A stretch of 17,156 nucleotides of DNA from Candidatus Nomurabacteria bacterium GW2011_GWF2_43_8 (GCA_001000035.1 LCGX01000004.1:1-17156); one strand, 5' to 3'; positions 1 through 6,706 are shown, numbered from the stretch's first letter. Numbers and translations: made by a program. Notes: generated from the letters alone by a model not told the origin.

Positions 1-27
1 TAGCAAGGTTCCTCTCCTCCCATCAAA

Positions 28-56
28 TTAATACCACACCTATCTATTCTAGTCAA
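28..56 (-). promoter_or_regulatory. Strong sigma70-type promoter firing out of the left edge
   Basis: On the minus strand, TTGACT (56-51) is followed by a 17-nt spacer and TATTAA (33-28). The expected transcript begins near 21 and opens with a purine-rich GGGAGGAGAGG (about 19-9) that would be a Shine-Dalgarno for a gene starting just outside the window. The spacer is nearly the same as in the promoter at 583-611, so both belong to one duplicated module. Confidence 0.6.
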
Positions 57-81
57 CAAAACTAGCATTTTGAGTTATCCA
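31..81 (-). repeat. Promoter-containing repeat, copy 1
   Basis: This stretch of about 51 bp matches 586-635 almost throughout: ATACCACA, TATCTATT, TAGTCAACAAAA and TTTTGAGTTATCCA occur in both in the same order, with a few substitutions and a 1-nt length difference in the middle. Each copy carries a minus-strand -35/-10 pair. The conservation includes the spacer and about 20 bp upstream of the -35, which points to duplication rather than convergence. Confidence 0.75.
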
Positions 82-93
82 TAAACGAAACCA

Positions 94-117
94 GCCCAGA
101 GCGCAAAGCATCTGGGC
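94..117 (-). terminator. Hairpin, probable terminator of the small minus-strand operon
   Basis: GCCCAGA (94-100) and TCTGGGC (111-117) form a perfect 7-bp inverted repeat around a 10-nt loop. On the minus strand it is followed by the moderately T-rich TGGTTTCGTTTAT. It lies downstream of the small genes at 371-562 and 226-354 and just before the next promoter at 28-56. The T-tract is interrupted, so this is a moderate call. The stretch between it and 226 shows no gene or start codon on the minus strand. Confidence 0.45.
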
Positions 118-225
118 ATCTTGTGGGCGGTTATAAACACGCCCGATGATTATTTTACTGAAAGAACTTCTGGCGCCCCCGCTGGCGTGCTTGCGGCGAT
201 GGATGTGGGCAGAGGAGCTTAGATG

Positions 226-354
226 TTAACGCTCCATGCAGTAAAATCCCCACACGATCAGGCAGAAGACAACTACCAAACCCAGCGGGGTCGCAACAAC
301 GAGTAGGGCCACAGTACCGACAATCCCCAACAGCACGTCCAGTACCGTCTCCAT
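226..354 (-). CDS. Small hydrophobic membrane protein, 42 aa, unknown function
   Basis: The minus strand encodes 42 residues starting METVLDVLLGIVGTVALLVV and ending FYCMER. Nearly the whole chain is hydrophobic, with two likely membrane segments at about residues 5-21 and 24-38 separated by a TPLG turn. A very strong Shine-Dalgarno (AAAGGAGGAGGAG) ends directly at the ATG at 354. It lies 16 nt after the stop of the gene at 371-562, so the two are co-transcribed from the promoter at 583-611. Codons mostly end in G or C, unlike the A/T-ending, AAA-rich core genes. I do not recognise a family. The length is short, but the ribosome site and operon position make it a credible gene. Confidence 0.6.
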   Translation of the reverse strand: METVLDVLLGIVGTVALLVVATPLGLVVVFCLIVWGFYCMER

Positions 355-370
355 CTCCTCCTCCTTTCGC

Positions 371-562
371 TTACGGCCTGAGGTTGATGACCCCGAAATC
401 GATCCCCTCCTCTTTCATCTTGTGGAAGTCTACGTCACTGCTTTCCGGGATGTCCAAGACAAGGGGGGCACAGCGTTCGATGGTGACCCTCTTCCTGAGA
501 AAGAGGGCTAATTCTACGACACCCCTCACACCCTCAGACCACCCAAAAATCACCACTGTCAT
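371..562 (-). CDS. Small protein, 63 aa, unknown function
   Basis: The protein begins MTVVIFGWSEGVRGVVELAL and ends GVINLRP. It reads as a short soluble alpha/beta chain with no signal peptide or obvious catalytic motif. The start at 562 is well supported: AAAGGAGGTG lies 5 nt upstream and a TTGACT / TATTCT promoter with a 17-nt spacer lies at 611-583. Transcription would start almost at the Shine-Dalgarno itself. Codon use favours ATC, GTC, TTC and CTC, unlike the neighbouring dcw genes, suggesting a different origin. It is the first gene of a two-gene operon with the 42-aa membrane protein. The opposite strand also has an open frame here, but without promoter or ribosome site. I do not recognise a family. 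Confidence 0.65.
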   Translation of the reverse strand: MTVVIFGWSEGVRGVVELALFLRKRVTIERCAPLVLDIPESSDVDFHKMKEEGIDFGVINLRP

Positions 563-582
563 CGAACACCTCCTTTATATAC

Positions 583-611
583 AGAATACCACATTTATCT
601 ATTTTAGTCAA
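583..611 (-). promoter_or_regulatory. Promoter of the small minus-strand operon
   Basis: TTGACT (611-606), a 17-nt spacer and TATTCT (588-583) read on the minus strand. The predicted start is near 576, immediately at the AAAGGAGGTG ribosome site for the gene starting at 562. Confidence 0.7.
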
Positions 612-635
612 CAAAAAGACGTTTTGAGTTATCCA
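586..635 (-). repeat. Promoter-containing repeat, copy 2
   Basis: Partner of 31-81, in the same orientation and about 555 bp away. Its right end continues into TTATCCACA (629-637), an exact match to the DnaA-box consensus. Copy 1 has TTATCCATA at the matching place. Confidence 0.75.
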
Positions 636-645
636 CAGTTAAAGC

Positions 646-674
646 CTGGTGTTGTTTTTTGTGTGGTTTATAAT
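646..674 (+). promoter_or_regulatory. Promoter of the mraZ/dcw operon
   Basis: A perfect TATAAT lies at 669-674. No good -35 stands at 17 nt (CTGGTG at 646-651), so the -10 carries most of the evidence. The expected start is near 681, directly before the MraZ-type repeats. It is back-to-back with the minus-strand promoter at 583-611. Confidence 0.5.
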
Positions 675-683
675 GTTAATCAA

Positions 684-708
684 GTGGGAAAAAGTGGGAA
701 AAGTGTTG
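684..708 (+). promoter_or_regulatory. MraZ-box repeats (probable mraZ autorepression site)
   Basis: GTGGG at 684 and 694 and GTGTT at 703 are direct repeats spaced 10 and 9 nt, set in A-rich linkers. MraZ is known to bind clustered TGGGN repeats upstream of its own gene in E. coli and GTG-containing repeats in mollicutes. Their position at the expected transcription start suits repression of the dcw operon. Confidence 0.6.
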
Positions 709-730
709 ATAAGTAATTTTTCATAAAATT

Positions 731-1171
731 ATGCTCATTGGCGAATACATTCACACGATTGATAAGAAGAATAGGATATCTCTTCCTTTCAAATTCCGAA
801 AAGAGATGGGCAAGAAAGTTATCATCACGCCGGGACTAGAACAATGTTTGTTCATTTTTACGAACAAAGAATGGGAGAAGGTGAGCAGAAAACTTTCCGA
901 TTCGAGCGAAGGACTTTCTTTTCTCAAAGCCGACCAGAGAAATTTTAATCGGTACATGTTTGGGCGGGCGGCGGAAGCGGAAATAGATTCCATCGGAAGA
1001 ATTTTAATACCGGATTTTCTGAAGGATAGAATCGGACTCAAAGACAAAGCAGCGATTATCGGAGTGGAAGACAGGGTTGAAGTTTGGAACGAAAAGGCAT
1101 GGTTGCAGAATCAGGAAGTTGTGGAAAAGCGAGCCGGCGAGCTGGCGGAGAAGCTGGCGGAGAAAAAATGA
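731..1171 (+). CDS. mraZ: Transcriptional regulator MraZ
   Basis: This 146-aa protein carries two SpoVT-AbrB-type half-domains typical of MraZ. The first is GEYIHTIDKKNRISLPFKFR (residues 4-23). The second is the AEAEIDSIGRILIPDFLKDRI region (about 81-101), followed by IIGVEDRVEVWNEKAW. MraZ is a ring-forming DNA-binding protein that controls the cell division and wall (dcw) operon it heads, and candidate boxes lie in its leader at 684-708. The start at 731 matches the family N-terminus although no clear Shine-Dalgarno precedes it. Its stop overlaps the rsmH start (ATGA). The C-terminal tail contains LAEKLAEK, encoded by a 12-bp tandem repeat. Identification is secure by sequence and by its place ahead of rsmH. 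Confidence 0.95.
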   Translation: MLIGEYIHTIDKKNRISLPFKFRKEMGKKVIITPGLEQCLFIFTNKEWEKVSRKLSDSSEGLSFLKADQRNFNRYMFGRAAEAEIDSIGRILIPDFLKDRIGLKDKAAIIGVEDRVEVWNEKAWLQNQEVVEKRAGELAEKLAEKK

Positions 1172-2052
1172 GCGTACACCGGACAGTTCTTTTAAATGAA
1201 ACAATAGACGGTTTGGATTTGAGGCCGGATTCAGTTGTCCTTGACTGCACCTTCGGCGGAGGCGGGCACAGCGCTGAAATATTGAAAAGATTTTCGAAGG
1301 CGAAAATAATCGCGCTGGATCAGGACAAAGGAGCCTGGAGAGAAAACGACCGGAAAATTTCTTTTTTTAATGTAAATTTTCGGGATTTGGATAAGGTTTT
1401 AAAAAACGAGAAAGTTGACGGAATAATCTTCGACCTCGGCTTGAGTTCTGACCAATTGGAAAATTCCGGACGAGGATTTTCTTTCATGAAGGACGAACCG
1501 CTCCTCATGACCATGAAAGAAAATCCCGGTCCGGAAGATGTCACGGCTTACGATGTCGTAAATACCTGGGACGAAAAAAATCTAGCCGATATCATTTACG
1601 GTTATGGAGAGGAAAGGTTTAGTCGGCGGATAGCCAAAGGGATAGTTGAGGCGAGGAAGAAAGCCGAAATCAAAACCACTTTTGATTTAGTGAAAATAAT
1701 CGCGGAAGCAGTACCAGCGGCGTATCGGAGGGGGAGACTGCATTTCGCTACCAGAACTTTCCAGGCGATCCGAATAGCGGTTAATGACGAATTGGGGGCT
1801 TTGCAGGAAGGGCTAGAAAAAGGATTTGAGGCATTAAAAGTAGGCGGACGAATGGCGGTAATTTCCTTTCACAGCTTGGAAGACAGAATAGTTAAAAATT
1901 TTTACAAAGTAAGAACAAAAGAAAAGAAAGCAATATTAATAAATAAAAAGCCGGTTTTGGCGAATAAAGAAGAACTAAAAAATAACCCAAGAGCCAGAAG
2001 CGCAAAGTTAAGAGTTTTAGAAAAAATCACCGCCGCGGCGGGACAAGTATGA
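1168..2052 (+). CDS. rsmH: 16S rRNA (cytosine(1402)-N(4))-methyltransferase RsmH
   Basis: RsmH (MraW) transfers a methyl group from SAM to N4 of C1402 of 16S rRNA at the ribosomal P site. The chosen ATG at 1168 gives 294 aa starting MSVHRTVLLNE, the normal family start; it overlaps the mraZ stop and has GGAG upstream. An in-frame upstream ATG at 1084 lies within mraZ and is unlikely. Motifs visible are the SAM-binding VVLDCTFGGGGHS (about residues 23-35), DQDKGA, the FDLGLSSDQLENSGRGFSF region, HFATRTFQAIRIAVNDEL and AVISFHSLEDRIVK. The usual PLDMRMD segment reads PLLMTMK here, a notable but conservative departure. It is the second gene of the dcw operon, and its stop overlaps the next start (ATGA). 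Confidence 0.95.
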   Translation: MSVHRTVLLNETIDGLDLRPDSVVLDCTFGGGGHSAEILKRFSKAKIIALDQDKGAWRENDRKISFFNVNFRDLDKVLKNEKVDGIIFDLGLSSDQLENSGRGFSFMKDEPLLMTMKENPGPEDVTAYDVVNTWDEKNLADIIYGYGEERFSRRIAKGIVEARKKAEIKTTFDLVKIIAEAVPAAYRRGRLHFATRTFQAIRIAVNDELGALQEGLEKGFEALKVGGRMAVISFHSLEDRIVKNFYKVRTKEKKAILINKKPVLANKEELKNNPRARSAKLRVLEKITAAAGQV

Positions 2053-2435
2053 AACAAGCAGCCCTACAATTGAAAACGCGGATAAGAAATGTGAACATTA
2101 TGAACAATAATGTTGAAATTGAGAGGGTTGTTCTGAATATAATGCTTTCTGCCTTGGCCGGGTTGGCGCTTTGGTACGCTCTTATTTTAGGGAACATGGT
2201 TTTTGATATTGTGCAGAGGAGAGCTTTGGAAAAAGAAATACTTGTCCTTACCAGTGAAGTCAATAATTTGGAGCTTTCTTACTTATCTATTTCAAGCAGC
2301 GTTGACATGGCTCTCTCGCAATCTATGGGATTTAAAGAAGCAACTCTCAATTTCGCGACCCGCAAATCTCTCGGCTATAGCTCTACGGGCGAAGCTCTCG
2401 GTGGTAGTTTAAAACTGGTTAAAAATGAAATATAG
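2049..2435 (+). CDS. ftsL: FtsL-like cell division protein
   Basis: This 128-aa protein has one membrane segment (about residues 28-54, with VVLNIMLSALAGLALWYALI) followed by a helical stretch with coiled-coil character (VQRRALEKEILVLTSEVNNLELS). This is the layout of FtsL, the bitopic divisome protein that pairs with FtsB and supports FtsW/FtsI. Sequence in this family is poorly conserved, so the call rests mainly on topology, size and position between rsmH and ftsI, where ftsL normally sits. The N-terminal cytoplasmic part is about 27 residues and the C-terminal part would be outside the membrane. The start overlaps the rsmH stop and the 3' end overlaps ftsI by 11 nt. Confidence 0.65.
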   Translation: MKQAALQLKTRIRNVNIMNNNVEIERVVLNIMLSALAGLALWYALILGNMVFDIVQRRALEKEILVLTSEVNNLELSYLSISSSVDMALSQSMGFKEATLNFATRKSLGYSSTGEALGGSLKLVKNEI

Positions 2436-4140
2436 TTTTCTCGTTAGATCCAGAATTGTCCTCTTTTTTGTCATATTTTTTGCCGTGGTGTTTTCAGGCA
2501 GGCTTTTTTGGGTGCAGGTCGTGCAGGGTGATTATTATTCCAACGAAGCCGACCGCAACTATATTACTCCTTCTTCCAATATTTATGAGCGCGGCACGAT
2601 TTATTTCACACAAAGAGACGGAGGGCTCGTCTCTGCTGCCACCCAGACTTCCGGTTTCAAGATAGCCATCAACGCGGGGAAAATTGTCAATCCGGAAGAT
2701 GCTTATCTAAAATTGTCAAAAATAACGGTTCTAGACCGTGATTATTTTATATCCAAAGCGGAACAGAAAAACGATACTTACGAGGAAATTATTCATCGTC
2801 TTTCCAAAGAGCAGGCCGACGCCGTGTCCGGATTGAAAATTCCTGGCGTCTCCGTTTACAAGGAAAAATGGCGTTTCTATCCCGGAGGCAGTTTAGCTTC
2901 GCACGCGCTCGGTTTGGTGGGGTACAAAGGCGACGAGCTGGGCGGGCGCTACGGCCTGGAGAGGCAGTATGACGCGCTCCTAGCCCGCAATGCCGACAAT
3001 CCCTATGTTAATTTTTTTGCCGAAGTTTTTTCCAATATACGCAAGACGCTATTCGAGAGTGAAACAGCCGAGGGGGACATAGTGACCACCATTGAGCCCC
3101 AGGTTCAAAGTTTTTTGGAAAAAAAATTGACCGAAGTGAAAGGCAAATACCAGATTGATTCCATCGGTGGCATAATCATGAATCCGCGGGACGGATCCAT
3201 TTACGCGCTCGGAGTCAAGCCGGATTTTGATCCGAATAATTTTTCTCAAGCCAAAACAGCTTCGGTTTTTTCCAACCCGCTCGTGGAGAATGTCCTCGAA
3301 TTCGGCTCGGTGGTAAAACCTCTGGTGATGGCGGCGGCGATCGATACGGGTGCTGTCACAGCCGATACGACCTATAACGATAAAGGGTCGGTCATAGTAG
3401 AAAAAAAAGAAATATTCAACTTCGACAAGAAAGGGAGAGGTCCGGGTACGACTATGCAGGAGGTTCTGGGCCAATCGCTCAATACCGGCATGGTCTTTGT
3501 GGAACAACAATTGGGCAGAGTAAATTTGCGGGATTATCTCCTGGCCTACGGCATCAAGGATAAAACCGGGATCGATCTGCCGAACGAAACGAGCGGACTC
3601 GTTTCCGGCATTTTGAAAAGTCCGCGCGAAATCGAATATGCCAACGCCGCTTTCGGCCAGGGGATCGCGCTTACTCCAATAGAACTGGTACGGGCTTTGG
3701 CTTCTTTAAGCAACGGCGGGCAGCTCGTTACCCCGCATGTGGTCAAAGAAATAAGATACAAGAACGGAATCTCCAAAGAAATGACGTATTCCACCACGCC
3801 GACAAAAATTTCCCCGGAAACTTCGCAGGAAATCACCCGGATGCTGGTTGAGGTGATGGATAAAGCGATCAAGGGAGGCGCGGGAAAATTCGACAATTGG
3901 AACGTGGCGGTCAAAACCGGCACAGCGCAGGTTGCGGATAATACGACCGGAGGTTATTATACAGACAGGCACAACCATTCTTTTTTTGGTTATTTCCCGG
4001 CTTATAATCCTGAATTTATAATTTTTCTTTATGCGATAAATCCCAAAGGCGTGCCCTACGCCGCGACGACGTGGACCGATCCTTTTTTGGATATCACCAA
4101 ATTTTTGTTGAATTACTACAATATTCCGCCGGACAGGTAA
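2425..4140 (+). CDS. ftsI: Penicillin-binding protein 2 / FtsI-type peptidoglycan transpeptidase
   Basis: This 571-aa class B penicillin-binding protein cross-links septal peptidoglycan. It has an N-terminal membrane anchor (about residues 10-30) and a dimerisation region containing NYITPSSNIYERGTIYF and an SLASHALGLVGYKGDELGGRYGLERQYD-type stretch. The C-terminal transpeptidase domain shows all three active-site motifs: SVVK at 295-298 with the nucleophilic Ser295, SLN at 351-353, and KTG at 497-499. No PASTA domain follows the transpeptidase domain, which ends close to the C-terminus. The ATG at 2425 lies inside the FtsL-like gene, giving an 11-nt overlap that suggests translational coupling. 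murF follows 7 nt downstream. Length and motif spacing are normal for the family. Confidence 0.92.
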   Translation: MKYSFLVRSRIVLFFVIFFAVVFSGRLFWVQVVQGDYYSNEADRNYITPSSNIYERGTIYFTQRDGGLVSAATQTSGFKIAINAGKIVNPEDAYLKLSKITVLDRDYFISKAEQKNDTYEEIIHRLSKEQADAVSGLKIPGVSVYKEKWRFYPGGSLASHALGLVGYKGDELGGRYGLERQYDALLARNADNPYVNFFAEVFSNIRKTLFESETAEGDIVTTIEPQVQSFLEKKLTEVKGKYQIDSIGGIIMNPRDGSIYALGVKPDFDPNNFSQAKTASVFSNPLVENVLEFGSVVKPLVMAAAIDTGAVTADTTYNDKGSVIVEKKEIFNFDKKGRGPGTTMQEVLGQSLNTGMVFVEQQLGRVNLRDYLLAYGIKDKTGIDLPNETSGLVSGILKSPREIEYANAAFGQGIALTPIELVRALASLSNGGQLVTPHVVKEIRYKNGISKEMTYSTTPTKISPETSQEITRMLVEVMDKAIKGGAGKFDNWNVAVKTGTAQVADNTTGGYYTDRHNHSFFGYFPAYNPEFIIFLYAINPKGVPYAATTWTDPFLDITKFLLNYYNIPPDR

Positions 4141-4147
4141 AAAGTTG

Positions 4148-5482
4148 ATGAAAATGATTTTCAAAAAAATAATAGTTTATGTTTTAAGAGCGGAGTCGCG
4201 CCTCGTGCTTTGGAAGTACAAGCCGAAAATTATCGCCATCACCGGGTCGGTCGGGAAAACTTCCACCAAAGACGCGGTTTATGCCGTGCTCTCTAAAATA
4301 TCCCATGTCCGCAAAAGCGAAAAAAGTTTCAATAGCGAGATCGGCCTGCCACTTACCGTTTTGGGCGTCCCGAACGGATGGAACGATCCTTTGACCTGGT
4401 TGCTTAATGCCTTGAAAGGATTGTGGCTTTTTGTTTCTTCTCATAAATATCCCAAGTGGCTGGTCTTAGAAGTGGGGGTGGGGAAGCCCAGCGATATGGG
4501 GAGAACCGCTTCTTGGCTGAAAACGGATGCGGTTATCATTACCGCCATAGGCGCGACTCCGCCCCATATTGAATTTTTTGATTCACAGGGGCATTTGGTG
4601 GAAGAGAAAAGCCAGCTCATAAAAACTTTAAAGCCGGACGGTCTCTTGGTTTTGAATGCTGACGATGAATCGGTGTTACAAATGAAAAGTAAAAGCAAGT
4701 GCCGCGTTATTACTTACGGATTTAAGGAAGGCGCCGATGTCTTGGGTTCGGGTGACAGTATTTTTTACAACAAGAAAAACGAGCTCTCCGAAGCGGGTAA
4801 ACCGGCGGGAATTATTTTCAGGGTGGATGAAGGAGGTAAAAGCTTGCCGGTTGTCATCGAAGGGGTATTCGGCCGAAATCACGTGTACGCGTCGCTGGCG
4901 GCTCTGGCTCTTTCTTCCGACTTGAAATTAAATATGCTGACCGCTGCGGAGTCGCTTAAAAATTACGATGTTCCGCCTGGGCGGATGCGACTCCTTTCAG
5001 GAATAAACGGATCTCTGATTATCGACGATACCTACAATTCGTCCCCCTTCGCCTGCGAGTCGGCGCTCAAAACACTGGGAGAGATAAAAAACGTAAAAAG
5101 AAAAATTGTCATTCTGGGCGATATGCTGGAGCTCGGAAAGTATACCGCGGAGGCGCATAAAAATATCGGTCGGGTTGTCAAGGAAAACGCGGATATTCTT
5201 ATCGCGGTCGGCCAGCGGGCAAAGGGATTTAAAGAAGGCGCGCTGGAGGTTTACCCCGATTCTAGTGGGGCTGGGATGAATTCTAAAAATATTTTTGAAT
5301 TTTTGGATTCGCGGCAGGCGGGGGATTTTTTGAAAACTTTCGTGCAGACGGGCGACATTGTGCTTATTAAAGGATCGCAGGGAATGCGCATGGAGCGTGC
5401 GGTGGAAGCAATTCTTTTAGACCAAGAAAATAAAGAAAAACTCCTCGTCCGCCAGGACGAGGAGTGGAAAAAGAGGGAATAA
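4148..5482 (+). CDS. murF: MurF-type Mur ligase (UDP-MurNAc-tripeptide--D-Ala-D-Ala ligase), lacking N-terminal domain
   Basis: MurF adds D-Ala-D-Ala to the UDP-MurNAc-peptide in the cytoplasm, using ATP. The central domain starts early, with the ATP-binding ITGSVGKTSTK at about residues 31-41. Other motifs are FNSEIGLPLTVLG, the DAVIITAIG / PPHIEFF / VEEKSQLI region, LVLNADDE, GRNHVYASLAALALS, PPGRMRL, IIDDTYNSSPFA and VILGDMLELG. Typical MurF has a uridine-binding N-terminal domain of roughly 80-100 residues before the P-loop. Here only about 30 residues precede it, so that domain is missing. ATG 4148 is chosen over a TTG at 4145; ATG 4154 is also possible. It follows ftsI by 7 nt. A perfect 11-bp inverted repeat lies in its last codons. 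The exact Mur substrate is inferred. Confidence 0.82.
   Translation: MKMIFKKIIVYVLRAESRLVLWKYKPKIIAITGSVGKTSTKDAVYAVLSKISHVRKSEKSFNSEIGLPLTVLGVPNGWNDPLTWLLNALKGLWLFVSSHKYPKWLVLEVGVGKPSDMGRTASWLKTDAVIITAIGATPPHIEFFDSQGHLVEEKSQLIKTLKPDGLLVLNADDESVLQMKSKSKCRVITYGFKEGADVLGSGDSIFYNKKNELSEAGKPAGIIFRVDEGGKSLPVVIEGVFGRNHVYASLAALALSSDLKLNMLTAAESLKNYDVPPGRMRLLSGINGSLIIDDTYNSSPFACESALKTLGEIKNVKRKIVILGDMLELGKYTAEAHKNIGRVVKENADILIAVGQRAKGFKEGALEVYPDSSGAGMNSKNIFEFLDSRQAGDFLKTFVQTGDIVLIKGSQGMRMERAVEAILLDQENKEKLLVRQDEEWKKRE
5424..5465 (-). terminator. Minus-strand intrinsic terminator inside the 3' end of murF
   Basis: ACTCCTCGTCC (5440-5450) and GGACGAGGAGT (5455-5465) form a perfect 11-bp stem with a GCCA loop. 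Read on the minus strand, the stem is followed by TTTTTCTTTATTTT, a classic terminator tail. On the plus strand it is followed by purines, so it would not stop the dcw operon. It could stop transcripts from the minus-strand gene at 6228-6671 that run antisense through the methyltransferase gene. Confidence 0.55.
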
Positions 5483-5499
5483 AGGAGTAATATAGCGAT

Positions 5500-6219
5500 A
5501 TGCAAGAGGGGTCTCCGGGAAAAAGGAATACGGAAGATAGAATAAAAGCAGCAAGGCAAATTCGCGCTGTTCGGAAAAACGAGAGACAGTGGATAAATAC
5601 AAACAAAGGAAAATTTTTAACCAACAGAGGCAAGTATGATTACATATGGGAATTACATGGTCTTAAGGAGTTGTTTGCCTATTTAAGGATCAAAAAAAAT
5701 ACAAAAGTTCTTGATATTGGCTCAGGTACAGGTCGGGCTGTCGATGAAATTTCTAAAAGTGAATTGGGAAAGGGACTGGAATTTGTTAAAACCGCGCTGA
5801 TTAATTATTCCGGAGAAAATTCAAGGAAAATCCACCTTACCTCTGCGGAAGTCCTGCGAGGCATACCTTCTGATTCTTTTGGGGCTATTCTAGCTGTTTT
5901 TAGCGTGGCCTATAGCGAGGCGCCAGAACTAGTGGCTCAACAGATTGACAGGGTATTGGTGCCCGGTGGCGTTTTTAAGGGTTCGTTTAATTCAAGAAAT
6001 AGCCCTGAAACTGCTTTTGGTAAAGTAACACTGAAAAAATACGGCAATTTGCGTCTCATTTTACAAAAAATGGGATATGATACGGCAACTATATCGGATT
6101 TTTCGGACAAGTATTTAGAATTTCATGATTCTGTTCTTTTGGCAATCAAACCAGACCCATCATCAGGGGTTCCCCGCGCAGTAGACTTACTAGAAGCAGA
6201 TTATAGCCATTCAACCTAA
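5500..6219 (+). CDS. Class I SAM-dependent methyltransferase
   Basis: This 239-aa protein has a Rossmann-type methyltransferase core. Motif I is VLDIGSGTGRA (about residues 70-80); an acidic/hydrophobic strand, FGAILAVFSVAYSEAPE, comes near 130-147, followed by IDRVLVPGGVFKGSF, the usual post-motif III loop and strand. The first 45 residues are basic and polar and give no clue to the substrate. The start at 5500 has AAAGGAG 12 nt upstream, a slightly long spacing. It follows murF by 17 nt and may be read from the dcw operon, but its product has no evident wall role. It converges on the gene at 6228 with only 8 nt between stops. The substrate is unknown. Confidence 0.7.
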   Translation: MQEGSPGKRNTEDRIKAARQIRAVRKNERQWINTNKGKFLTNRGKYDYIWELHGLKELFAYLRIKKNTKVLDIGSGTGRAVDEISKSELGKGLEFVKTALINYSGENSRKIHLTSAEVLRGIPSDSFGAILAVFSVAYSEAPELVAQQIDRVLVPGGVFKGSFNSRNSPETAFGKVTLKKYGNLRLILQKMGYDTATISDFSDKYLEFHDSVLLAIKPDPSSGVPRAVDLLEADYSHST

Positions 6220-6227
6220 TAAATTTT

Positions 6228-6671
6228 TTACTCGCTGAAGAAAATCGGGATTTCGAGCGCGTCGTCGTGTTCCGGCAGACCGGAGGGGTTGTCTTTTTGC
6301 AGGATTAAGGCGCCGTTGTTTTTGTAAGTCGGCTTTTTAAATTCCAGCGTGGCAGTGAAGGGGACAAATTCTGTCGTCATCCAATCGCCTTCGGCCGTGG
6401 CGTAGCTCTCGGCGATAATGAGTCCGTCCCAGTCCACCAAAGTAATCGGGAAGCTCGCCTCAAAAAACCAATTTCCCCGCGCTTCGCCCTTGATGACAAG
6501 CGGACTTTTTATCGTGCCGTTTGCCTGGGGAGTGTATAGCCGGATAGTTTTCCCGCGCTCGGTTTGGTACTCGATGTAGGCCGGTTCGCCGTTTTCCAGT
6601 TCTTTGATGCCGATAAATCCAGCTAGCACTATGACTATAAAAAACGCAATAATGGTAACTGTTTTTCTCAT
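6228..6671 (-). CDS. Membrane-anchored Gmad2 immunoglobulin-like domain protein
   Basis: With the ATG at 6671 this is a 147-aa protein that opens with a basic MRKT and one hydrophobic segment (residues 4-21), probably an uncleaved anchor or signal peptide. The body contains SPLVIKGEARGNWFFEASFP, then VDWDGLIIAESYATAEGDWM and FVPFTATLEF, the pattern of the Gmad2 Ig-like domain seen in bacterial surface proteins and spore germination lipoproteins. No lipobox cysteine is visible. An upstream in-frame ATG at 6689 exists, but TATAAT (6683-6678) lies over it, exactly 6 nt before ATG 6671, so 6671 is preferred and the mRNA would be leaderless. It is divergent from msrB. Role on the cell surface is inferred. 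Confidence 0.68.
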   Translation of the reverse strand: MRKTVTIIAFFIVIVLAGFIGIKELENGEPAYIEYQTERGKTIRLYTPQANGTIKSPLVIKGEARGNWFFEASFPITLVDWDGLIIAESYATAEGDWMTTEFVPFTATLEFKKPTYKNNGALILQKDNPSGLPEHDDALEIPIFFSE

Positions 6672-6677
6672 AGTAAA

Positions 6678-6705
6678 ATTATAGCGCATTGTGATAAAAT
6701 GTAAA
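6678..6705 (-). promoter_or_regulatory. Minus-strand promoter of the Gmad2 gene (leaderless)
   Basis: TATAAT reads at 6683-6678 on the minus strand, with TTTACA at 6705-6700 as a -35 at 16-nt spacing. The -10 ends 6 nt before the ATG at 6671, so transcription would start at or near the A of ATG. It overlaps the msrB -10 region on the other strand. Confidence 0.55.
6692..6700 (+). promoter_or_regulatory. Extended -10 promoter of msrB (leaderless)
   Basis: TGATAAAAT contains a TG-n extended element plus TAAAAT (6695-6700), ending 6 nt before the msrB ATG at 6707. No good -35 is visible, which fits an extended -10. There is no Shine-Dalgarno, consistent with a leaderless message. Confidence 0.5.
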
Positions 6706-6706
6706 A

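Noticed and set aside
629..637. DnaA box TTATCCACA as part of a replication origin
   Set aside because: A single exact box with one imperfect match at 75-83; no cluster, no AT-rich unwinding element, no dnaA or dnaN nearby. It is probably part of the duplicated promoter module.
384..716. Plus-strand 110-aa open frame
   Set aside because: Lies opposite the better supported 63-aa minus-strand gene and runs over both promoters; no ribosome site and no recognisable protein features.
1084..1167. Upstream start for rsmH
   Set aside because: Would add 28 residues encoded within mraZ; the family start MSVHRTVLL and the ATGA junction support 1168.
3049..4164. Long minus-strand open frames inside ftsI
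   Set aside because: Complementary-frame shadows of a clear penicillin-binding protein gene; residue composition is low-complexity and no start signals are seen.
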